The translations under genes were made by a program, and so were the position numbers. A stretch of DNA of 39,045 nt from JAFHCF01 sp048497495 (lineage in GTDB: Bacteria > Pseudomonadota > Alphaproteobacteria > Rhizobiales > Ancalomicrobiaceae). Location of the stretch: positions 1 through 39,045 of the forward strand of contig JAFHCF010000119.1 of the NCBI GenBank assembly GCA_048497495.1, written 5' to 3'. Shown here piece by piece: positions 9,285 through 16,108 of the stretch. How positions within the stretch are numbered: position 1 is the stretch's first letter; every line of letters starts with the position of its first letter. Under the pieces are notes generated by a model. It saw only the letters and a list, made by a program, of their open reading frames with translations, searched no databases and had not been told where the DNA came from.

Positions 9285-9877
9285 GTCGTCCCCGTTCTCT
9301 GCGGGCCGCAACGAGCGGCCCTGGATCGGGGATGATTAGAAGAGGCAGGAATTGGGGCAGCGCAACAACCGAAATGAGGTCGGGGGCCATGGCGTAGGAA
9401 TGGCGAGGATCGGCGGCTCTAGTCTGGAGAATTCAGATCGGCAAAAGGGGCAAACGCCGAATGGCTGCTCTCTCATCCGATATGGAGTTCTTCATCGGAA
9501 TCGACCCGAGGCGGACGCTCGAACCGACGGACCTCCAATAGATCCGGCACGGCTCGGCTCGCCTATCAGGTAGGCAGAAAGGTCGCTGTTCTCAAGAAAA
9601 ACAAACCGAGCTTTAGAGCCGAGTGCTCTCTCGGCGCCTCTTTGCCGTCGACGCGAAAGTTCCGGTCTCGGTCGGTCGGAGACGACGAAGGTGTTCGGCG
9701 TGGCACACGCTTGGATCTCCGATCCGATGTGCAGCACGTTTGGTCGCTTCGCCCTAGACATGCTCGCCGCATGCCGCGCATGCGTATCGCCGAGGCCGTC
9801 TCACGTTCGGCGCCTTGGGGATCGTCACCCGAATGCCGATCAGGACGCCGACTTTCCCGAACTAGCCACCTTGTAAC
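9285..9877. other. Non-coding gap between trbB and the IS110 element
   Basis: No convincing gene is visible. Open frames of 70-90 codons on both strands show no recognisable domain. A minimal hairpin occurs at 9768-9784 (CGCATG arms around a 5-base loop). A short plus-strand frame near 9481 reads MEFFIGIDPRR, which recalls the N-terminus of IS110 transposases but stops after 19 codons; that is too little to call. The stretch must contain the left boundary of the cargo block and probably whatever promoter now drives trbB. Confidence 0.5.
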
Positions 9878-10042
9878 TTGAACTCATCGCGATCGGGTAA
9901 GCTGACCGACGCGGTGACGGGTGGGAGACCGCAAGCGCCTGGGTCGCTTGAGACCGTGTGTGAGATCGGCGCCCCATCCGTCGTTCCTTCGAACCCGGAC
10001 AGTCGCCAGGGCCGCAAGAGCTCGCTTAGGCAAGGAGGGGTC
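9878..10042 (+). ncRNA. Candidate IS110 5' non-coding (bridge RNA) region
   Basis: IS110-group elements encode a structured bridge RNA in the non-coding end upstream of the recombinase gene. The 165 bases before this transposase contain no gene. They hold a clear hairpin (CAAGCG at 9932-9937 pairing with CGCTTG at 9945-9950, 7-base loop) flanked by two copies of GAGACCG. The position and hairpin suit a guide RNA; the loops and target-binding strands were not worked out, and the outer end of the element is not defined. Confidence 0.35.
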
Positions 10043-10977
10043 ATGTTGGAACAGATCACCGTCGGCATCGACGTCTCGAAAGATCGGCTCGATGTCCATA
10101 TTCGCCCCACGTCGGAAGCCTTCGCCGTTCCTCGCGACGGCGCCGGCCTCGCCGCCCTGTGCGACCGCCTGAAGGGCCTCTGCCCCGCGCTCGTCGCCCT
10201 GGAGGCGACCCGCGGCTACGAGACGGTCGTCGCGGCGGCGATCGCCGGTGCCGATCTGCCGGTCGTCGTCGTCAACCCCGGACAGGTCCGATCCTTCGCC
10301 CGGGCTCTCGGCAAACGCGCCAAGACCGACCCGATCGATGCCGCCGTCATCGCCCACTTCGCCGAGGCGACGGCGCCGGAGGTCCGGCCGCTGCCTGACG
10401 AGGCGACGCAGATGCTGGCCGATCTCGTCGCCCGCCGCCGTCAGATCGTCGAGATGATGGGCTCGGAGCGTCAACGTCTGCGCCGCATGACCCTGCCGAG
10501 GGTGCGCCGCTCGATCGAGCGGCCGATCCGCGCGCTGGAGAAGGAGCTCGCCGATCTCGATCACGACATCGACGACGCCGTGCGTGGCTCGCCCGCCTGG
10601 CGCGAGGCCGAGGATCTCTTGTCCTCGGTGCCCGGCGTCGGGCCGGTCGTCTCGCGCTCGTTGCTCGCCGAACTGCCCAAACTGGGCACCCTCGACCGCA
10701 AGAAGATCGCTGCCTTGGCCGGGCTCGCGCCGTTCACGCGGCAATCGGGGACATGGAAGGGACGCAGCTTCATCGGTGGTGGGAGAACCGCCGTCAGGAC
10801 GGTGCTGTTCATGGCCGCACTCGTCGCGACCCGACACAACCCCGTCCTGAAGGCCTTCTACCAACGCCTACTCCAGGCGGGAAAGCCGAGATGCTCGCCC
10901 TCCTCGCCGTCGCAAGACGTCTCCTCGTCATCCTCAACGCCATCCTCCGGGACAAACGCCCATGGCAAAACGCTTGA
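10043..10977 (+). pseudogene. IS110-family transposase, frameshifted near its 3' end
   Basis: This is a DEDD-type recombinase of the IS110 family. ATG 10043 follows a strong AAGGAGGGG ribosome site. The N-terminal RuvC-like DEDD domain has GIDVSK (first Asp), LEATRGYE (Glu) and AKTDPIDA (paired Asp). The C-terminal Transposase_20 domain has SVPGVGPVVS and the serine-containing QSGTWKGRSFIGGGR block. At about 10887-10890 one base seems to be missing: the frame leaves ...LLQAGKP and runs into an unrelated Ser-rich tail. The next frame supplies the normal ending MLALLAVARRLLVILNAI ... PWQNA and stops at 10977. About 30 C-terminal residues are therefore lost from the original frame. The catalytic Ser and DEDD residues remain, so partial activity cannot be excluded. 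Confidence 0.85.
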
Positions 10978-11060
10978 CCGGAAAGACAGTCGCTCACACC
11001 ATTCCGACGGAGCTCGCGAGAATCTGTGCCGTCTTCATTCTGCCGCTGATCACCACGAGA
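10043..11060 (+). mobile_element. IS110-family insertion sequence (approximate extent)
   Basis: The element comprises the transposase at 10043-10977 plus its non-coding ends. IS110 elements generally lack terminal inverted repeats and target duplications, so the borders are approximate. The right border is inferred from where the neighbouring phospholipase-D-type gene loses similarity to its family (about 11050). The left border may reach back to roughly 9880, including the possible bridge RNA. Confidence 0.55.
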
Positions 11061-11428
11061 TAGTTGTCCTGCTGCTTCAGGCCGCTCGCCGTGAGGTTCG
11101 CCGGTTCCGATCGCAACAGTTGCCCGTCGACCGCGTAGGACTTCAGATGCATCAGCGGTCCCAGACGCTTCACGCAGATGTCGCCGGCCAACAGCCGCAG
11201 CCTCCCGAAATCCGACCTCTGCGACGGATCGAGCAGAATGCGCAGCGCCACACCGCGCTCCTTCGCATCGATCAGCGCCTCGATGATCGGGCGATTGGTC
11301 AGAATGAAGGCGGCGAGATCCACCGTGTCGCCTGCTTCGGCGATCAGATCGACATCGATATGCTCAAGGCTCTCGACCGGCGCGTGGTGGATCTTGAAGG
11401 CCTCCGCGGCGATGCCGACGCTCGGCAT
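10994..11428 (-). pseudogene. Truncated phospholipase-D-family nuclease (Nuc-like) remnant
   Basis: The residues IHHAPVESLEHIDVDLIAEA, VDLAAFILTNRPIIEAL, GVALRILLDPSQ, MHLKSYAVDG and ANLTASGLKQQDNYLVVISG match Nuc/EndA-like PLD-superfamily nucleases, which are common on alphaproteobacterial conjugative elements. The single HKD motif is HLKSYAVD followed by a downstream Asn. At the C-terminus the family sequence ends after VVIS and is replaced by about 15 unrelated residues, next to the IS110 end. At the N-terminus the ATG used (11428) leaves only MPSVGIAAE, the tail of what should be a signal peptide; the missing hydrophobic start is not in frame upstream. Both ends look damaged, so this is probably a non-functional relic. 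Confidence 0.7.
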
Positions 11429-11749
11429 CAGCAGGCAGCGACTACCCCGCCAGCGCGCAGAATAGTTATCCCCGCACCCAGAAGGCGTGGCATCATCGTT
11501 GGCAAGGCAATGGAGAGCAAAGGCATGTCGGAACGATCCGAATCCGCGGCGCGAATGGCAACAGCTGCGGGGCCAGAAGTACCTATTTGCGCCTCGGCGG
11601 GTATGCACCTCTCTGCTATCCGCGCAACACCGGCGGGCTCGCGTGACCGGCGACCATTCTATATACAATCTTCGCCTGTGAAAATCAGGGAATCATAATT
11701 ATGATAGGCAAGCACCATCGACTGTAATTTCATATCCGAGAGGCCGAAA
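11429..11749. other. Intergenic region upstream of the ABC-3C operon
   Basis: No gene is supported here. The right-hand third is clearly more AT-rich than the surrounding DNA (TATATACAAT around 11660-11669, then the palindrome at 11692-11705), and it probably contains the promoter of the plus-strand defence operon. I cannot assign -35 and -10 boxes with confidence. Confidence 0.5.
11692..11705. promoter_or_regulatory. Perfect 14-bp palindrome upstream of the ABC-3C operon
   Basis: ATCATAATTATGAT is a perfect palindrome ending 44 bases before the first ABC-3C start codon. It includes a TATGAT hexamer that could serve as a -10 box. It could be an operator that keeps the defence operon low, but no regulator gene is found next to it. 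Confidence 0.4.
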
Positions 11750-12961
11750 TTGGACAGTACGAATGCTCACAGCGCCGACGCCTCAGCCTTGGGGTTTCTC
11801 TATCAGGCCCAATACGCTCTCCTGAGGCTTTGGAACGAGGCAAGCTTCGAAGCGGTGATCTATCTTGAGACGCTCGACGACGTCGTTCTTGAGGCTAACG
11901 GCGAAACGATCCTCGAGCAGCTCAAGCATTCGCTTTCGACGAAGCCGGACGCGATCACCATTGCAAGCGTCAACGTGTGGAAGACGTTGAAGGCCTGGAT
12001 CGACGTGCTCCCGAACCTGGACCTGTCCAAGACATCGCTACACCTCGTCACTGTGGCGGATATATCCCCAACCTCTCCACTCAAAGTCCTTCTCGACGAG
12101 ACTGGAAGCCGGGACAAGCTTCTATTCGCTCTCCAAGAGGAAGCGCAACGAGTCATTCAGGACAGGGCGGACGCAGAAGCGAAAGGCATCAAGCCGCTTC
12201 CCCATGCAAAGCGGGCTCCGGGTTGCGAAGCATTTCTGAAACTCTCCGATGACCTGCAGGCGGAAATCCTTTCCAGGGTTCGATTGAAGCCCGGCCAACA
12301 GAACATCCGATACATCGAAGACGAGCTCGCAAAATGGCTGACCTCCGTGCTCGCGAAGGACCAGCCCCAGGTGGCAGCGCTCATGGTGGAATGGTGGAAT
12401 CGTCAGATCATTCATGCGCACTGCGGAAAACGCGACAAGGCTATCCATCGCTTCGAACTCGTGAAGCGACATATGGAGATCGTCGCCGATATCGAACACG
12501 ACAACCTTGTGGACTATTTTGCCGCGGAACTTCCCCACGACACCTATCGATCACATCCCATGGTCGAGAATCAAATTAGCTTGGTGGGCGGCACCGAGAC
12601 GTGGCTTCAGAGGGCTGTCACGAACGAATGGCGCGCTCGCGAATCGCGGTCACGTTGGTCCACCGAAAACCCGACCTGGCAGGAGAGGATCTCCAAGTAC
12701 GACGACCGCTTGGCCGAGGAGTGGTCCTACAAGCATTCTGACATGTGCGAAGAGTGCGACGGACAATCCGACGAGGTGAAAAAGACAAAAGGACGCGAAC
12801 TACTAAAATGGAGCTTCTACGAGGCACCGGACAAGATTGAAACCCTCGCGTCGAGCGTCACTGCGCCAAGTTACGTAAGAGGCACATATCATGTACTTTC
12901 GATCGGCGGTCGAGTGGGTTGGCACCCGGATTATTTCGCGCTTCTAGGTTTCAAGAAATGA
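11750..12961 (+). CDS. ABC-3C system effector: Cap4/REase-like nuclease N-terminus with ABC-3C C-terminal domain
   Basis: This is the first gene of a three-gene operon. The 403-aa product starts at TTG 11750, preceded by GAGAGG. Residues 12-60 (ALGFLYQAQYALLRLW, YLETLDDVVLE, ILEQLKHS) form the E...D...(E/Q)xK pattern of the dsDNA-nuclease fold found at the N-terminus of Cap4-type and ABC-3C effectors; candidate catalytic residues are Glu40, Asp43/44, Glu55 and Lys58. The C-terminal half (YFAAELPHDTYRSHPMVENQ, WSTENPTWQERISKYDDRLAEEW, GWHPDYFALLGF) resembles the helical C-terminal domain of ABC three-component proteins. It would cut DNA when licensed by the ATPase. Its stop overlaps the next start (ATGA). 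The codons are less GC-rich than in the trb genes, suggesting acquisition. Confidence 0.7.
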   Translation: MDSTNAHSADASALGFLYQAQYALLRLWNEASFEAVIYLETLDDVVLEANGETILEQLKHSLSTKPDAITIASVNVWKTLKAWIDVLPNLDLSKTSLHLVTVADISPTSPLKVLLDETGSRDKLLFALQEEAQRVIQDRADAEAKGIKPLPHAKRAPGCEAFLKLSDDLQAEILSRVRLKPGQQNIRYIEDELAKWLTSVLAKDQPQVAALMVEWWNRQIIHAHCGKRDKAIHRFELVKRHMEIVADIEHDNLVDYFAAELPHDTYRSHPMVENQISLVGGTETWLQRAVTNEWRARESRSRWSTENPTWQERISKYDDRLAEEWSYKHSDMCEECDGQSDEVKKTKGRELLKWSFYEAPDKIETLASSVTAPSYVRGTYHVLSIGGRVGWHPDYFALLGFKK

Positions 12962-13443
12962 ATATCGCCTATGATCTCTTCGCGGAGACGAACCCTGCCT
13001 TTGGCACGTTCAGTCTCGTTGGCTTCTGCCTGAAATACGAAGCAGCTTCAGGAAGGTCGCCCGAGCTCGCCCTTGCGTACCTTGCCCTGCCCCTCGCACT
13101 GTCCGATGATCTGGAAACGTCCTTCGAGGAAACCACCGCCGCCACCGGCCTCCTGTCATGGCTCAACCGCTATCCCGATGTTCGCCTCGATCTGGGCGCC
13201 CGACTCGACGCCTCAAAGGACATCGTCTCAGCCGCGGTACGGTTCGGACTTGGCACAAGGGCGCTGTCGCTTGGCGCGGACGGGACGATCGGGCTCGGCG
13301 CCCGGAGACCGTCGGCAGCACCGGTTGCCGGTCTGCCCGAGAACCCGAAGCGTGCGGTCAAGCGGGCGGAGCGCCTCGGTACCTGGATGGGCAAGGCAGG
13401 GTCGGCAGGAACAATTTTCTCAGCATTCGGAGTGACGCCGTGA
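12958..13443 (+). CDS. ABC-3C system middle component
   Basis: This 161-aa protein begins at ATG 12958 inside the upstream gene's stop and ends in the GTGA overlap with the ATPase gene. It starts NIAYDLFAETNPAFGTFSLVGFC and contains ELALAYLALPLALSDDL and LLSWLNRYPDVRLDLGARL. Small middle components of ABC-3C systems show this pattern (an N-terminal NP-F/G segment and a Y-P helix), and they bridge the effector and the ATPase. No catalytic motif is visible. The assignment rests mainly on operon position plus this overall pattern. Confidence 0.65.
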   Translation: MNIAYDLFAETNPAFGTFSLVGFCLKYEAASGRSPELALAYLALPLALSDDLETSFEETTAATGLLSWLNRYPDVRLDLGARLDASKDIVSAAVRFGLGTRALSLGADGTIGLGARRPSAAPVAGLPENPKRAVKRAERLGTWMGKAGSAGTIFSAFGVTP

Positions 13444-15377
13444 ACCGTTGGAACGTTCGTCAAATTGCATTCTACGGCACGGGCGGCAGGCGCAGGACGC
13501 TTGAATTCGACATCGACAAGGTCAACGTGATCACGGGGGCGTCAGGGACAGGCAAGTCCGCGATCATCGACGCCATCGACTACTGTCTTGGTTCGAAGGA
13601 TTGCAAGCTACCCTTCTTCGTGCGCAACCATGCCGAGGCGGTCGCAGTTCACTGGACGCAAGGGGATCGCGACCTCGTCGTTGGTAGAAAGATTCCGAAG
13701 GCCGGAAGCGGCACCAGCCAGATGTATGTACGGACAGGCCGGAATCTCAAGCTTCCGGATACGTCCGAGGGACTCGAGGGCCCGACCAACCGCGACACCG
13801 CGCGTGCGTTGATCGAAAAGACGTTCGGTATTCTAGACACGGACGACCCCGCCGTCGCCGCCAAGACCGAGAAGGGCCGTGCGACCATCCGTGACATACC
13901 GCCCTACCTCTTCCTGTCGGGAGACGTCATCATTAGCAGGGAGACCTTGCTGCACGATCTGAACCGTCCAGAAAAGGCACGGGACATCAAGGCGACGATC
14001 CCCTATTTCCTCGGCGCTGTCGATCAGGCGAGTGTTCTTGCCGCCCGGACGCTCCGGCAGCTCGAAGCCGCGCTGGCGAAGACCGAACGGGAGTCCAGAG
14101 CGCAGGAACGGAGCCAGAGTCTCCTGACGCAGCGCTCGATGGCGCTGTTGACCCAAGCGCAGAGCGTCGGCCTGGTCGCCAACCTCCCTTCGCCCGATGC
14201 GTCCGATGAAACCCTCCTCGATCAGCTCGTCGGCGTTGCGGGTATCGGGGTCGCCTCGACCGACACGAGGGACTCCGAAGCTCGCGCGATTCTGGAGGAA
14301 GAGCGGCGCCGGTTGGTTTCCGAATTGCAGACGCTGAGAGGGAAGCGGCAGATGCTCAGGCAGACCATCCGCGAGGCGATGGGCTACGAAACCGCGGTGT
14401 CCGGGCAGTCTCACAAGCTGCGGCTTGTCGACCACCTCAAGCTCGACGACGGACGATGCCCCGTGTGCGATGCACAGAACAGCGCGGGCCATGCGATGGC
14501 AGAGCAGATCCGCAATTCCTTGAGCATCATTGCAAACGAAGTTCTTGCAGTCGACGGGATGCGCCCGCGTCTCGACGATCATTCTGGACACATCGAGAAT
14601 TTGATTGGATCCAAATATAGCCGCCTGAGGGAAGTCGAAGCGCAGCTCAGCGGGCTCGTCCGGGTGGAGGAAGATTCGGTGAAAACCGGATCGCTCCTTC
14701 AGGAGAGGGCTAGAGTCGTAGGTCGCATCGATCAATTCCTTGAGACAACGGCGAAAGACTTCCAGACGGCTTCGACGGATACGGCGCCGCTTGCATCCAG
14801 GATCGAGGGTCTCAGGGATCAGGTCGATCCACTGGCACGCAGGGAGCGCCTTCGCGACGCGGAAAACATGGTCAGCGCCTTCGCGACCGAAATGCTTGCC
14901 GACCTTCCCACCGAGGTGCCGGCGACGGGCTCACGCGTCGTGTTCTCGTCCACCCCGAACCTTTCACTGGTCGAGCCATCTCGCCGAGCGGTCCTTGCAA
15001 TGGCCGAAGTTGGTTCCGACCAGAACTACCTGGCGATCCATCTCGCCCTTGCCTTTTCGCTTCAGAAGCTTTTCGAGACCATCAAAGCGCCCGTCGCCGG
15101 CCTTCTGGTCATCGACCAGATCAGCCGCCCCTACTATCCCAAGGGCGGCGACGAGAAACGGCTGCAAGAGATGGAGAAGGACGACGATCAGGTGGCAATG
15201 CAGCAGATCGTCCGGTTTCTGTTCGACGAAACTGCACGCCAAGCGGGGCTTCAAGACATCCTCATCGAACACGCCTACATCGAGGAAGATCCAGAATATG
15301 TCGCGGCCGTGAAGGGCCGATGGACGAAGGCATCGGGAGTTAAGCTCATTCCATCCGACTGGCCTCTCCGGAACTAA
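13440..15377 (+). CDS. ABC-3C system ATPase, DUF3732 (Rad50/SMC-like)
   Basis: This 645-aa ABC-type ATPase starts at GTG 13440, overlapping the preceding TGA. Walker A is GASGTGKS at 33-40, right after the opening VRQIAFYGTGGRRRTLEFDIDKVNVI typical of DUF3732. A coiled-coil-prone middle (about 200-470) contains a CPVC motif at 340-343, like a Rad50 zinc hook. The C-terminal lobe has the signature-like EVGSDQNYLAIHLA (523-536), Walker B LLVIDQ at 555-560 (Gln in place of the usual catalytic Glu, as is normal in this family) and ILIEHAY. It probably senses invading DNA or phage structures and controls the nuclease partner. It is intact and is the last gene of the operon. Confidence 0.85.
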   Translation: MNRWNVRQIAFYGTGGRRRTLEFDIDKVNVITGASGTGKSAIIDAIDYCLGSKDCKLPFFVRNHAEAVAVHWTQGDRDLVVGRKIPKAGSGTSQMYVRTGRNLKLPDTSEGLEGPTNRDTARALIEKTFGILDTDDPAVAAKTEKGRATIRDIPPYLFLSGDVIISRETLLHDLNRPEKARDIKATIPYFLGAVDQASVLAARTLRQLEAALAKTERESRAQERSQSLLTQRSMALLTQAQSVGLVANLPSPDASDETLLDQLVGVAGIGVASTDTRDSEARAILEEERRRLVSELQTLRGKRQMLRQTIREAMGYETAVSGQSHKLRLVDHLKLDDGRCPVCDAQNSAGHAMAEQIRNSLSIIANEVLAVDGMRPRLDDHSGHIENLIGSKYSRLREVEAQLSGLVRVEEDSVKTGSLLQERARVVGRIDQFLETTAKDFQTASTDTAPLASRIEGLRDQVDPLARRERLRDAENMVSAFATEMLADLPTEVPATGSRVVFSSTPNLSLVEPSRRAVLAMAEVGSDQNYLAIHLALAFSLQKLFETIKAPVAGLLVIDQISRPYYPKGGDEKRLQEMEKDDDQVAMQQIVRFLFDETARQAGLQDILIEHAYIEEDPEYVAAVKGRWTKASGVKLIPSDWPLRN

Positions 15378-15385
15378 TCGGCTTG

Positions 15386-15490
15386 GCTCGGCGGAATGAC
15401 GGCGCCGGAGACGCGCGGCTGCACACACTAAAGAAGGAAAACGGGCGCCTGAAGAAGCTCTTGGCCGAGCAGGTGTTCGACAATCTGCTT
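15386..15490 (+). mobile_element. IS3-family orfA fragment
   Basis: A short plus-strand frame reads GAGDARLHTLKKENGRLKKL followed by LAEQVFDN. This matches the C-terminal leucine-zipper part of IS3-family OrfA proteins (DAKRLKxLExENxRLKKLLAE...LDN). Neither the HTH upstream nor an OrfB downstream is present. It is a scar lying between the two convergent defence operons. Confidence 0.6.
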
Positions 15491-15544
15491 TCAGTACGGC
15501 CTGTAAGCAGCTGGTCTGGCGCGAAAACGCAACTCAAATGCTGG

Positions 15545-16108
15545 CTAAGCTGGACGCGCGATGGTGAGGACGGTGTCAACGAGCATCGCGACTGCAAGAG
15601 CTGCCGGTCCATCGACTAGCATACCGCACTCCAGATTTGAGTACCGCGACCGTCGCAGGAGATTGGCTGAGCCGACATAAGCGCCGATCCCATCGGCCAA
15701 GACGACCTTGGCGTGAAAGGTTTCGCCCAGCGCCGTACCGTTCTCAGCTTCCGTGAAGCAATAGTCGAAAATGCCTGTCGTTAGGTCCCTCAGGCGAGCC
15801 GCAGGTTGGCCGCATACCAGCAACTGGGCTGCATCGCGCAGGATTAGCACCCGTTGCACCGCCGGCGTCGCCTCGAACAACTCCGCCGCCCATGCCGCGC
15901 CGGCCTTGTCGATGAACGGGACCATGATAACGAACCGATCTATCGCTCGGCGAGCGATATGGATGAAAGCGTCGTGCGTGGCGGTGAGCGTGGTGAAGGC
16001 CTCACCCGCTTGACGTTTTAGCGCGTCTCCAAACCGGCTCTGTTCGCCAGGCAAGGTGACAACGAGACGGGCCGTCCCTTTCGGTGAGACCAGATCCTGC
16101 GCCTTCAT
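15545..16108 (-). CDS. drmC: DrmC, DISARM phospholipase-D-like protein
   Basis: This 187-aa protein is the last gene of the DISARM operon. A single PLD motif HAK...D...GSAN sits at residues 132-149 (FHAKVVLADGIGAYVGSANL), and a second conserved block IDRFVIMVPFIDKAG is at 56-70. Families with one HKD motif dimerise to make the active site. The start ATG 16108 overlaps the drmB stop (ATGA). In characterised DISARM, DrmC contributes little or variably to protection; the fold and its position after drmB support the name. Confidence 0.82.
   Translation of the reverse strand: MKAQDLVSPKGTARLVVTLPGEQSRFGDALKRQAGEAFTTLTATHDAFIHIARRAIDRFVIMVPFIDKAGAAWAAELFEATPAVQRVLILRDAAQLLVCGQPAARLRDLTTGIFDYCFTEAENGTALGETFHAKVVLADGIGAYVGSANLLRRSRYSNLECGMLVDGPAALAVAMLVDTVLTIARPA

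Noticed and set aside
9481..9540. Second IS110 remnant suggested by MEFFIGIDPRR
   Set aside because: Only about eight residues look similar and the frame stops at once; chance cannot be excluded.
10978..11698. Long plus-strand extension of the transposase frame past its normal end
   Set aside because: The tail is Ser-rich and then antisense to the PLD remnant; it results from the one-base frameshift and is not a fusion protein.
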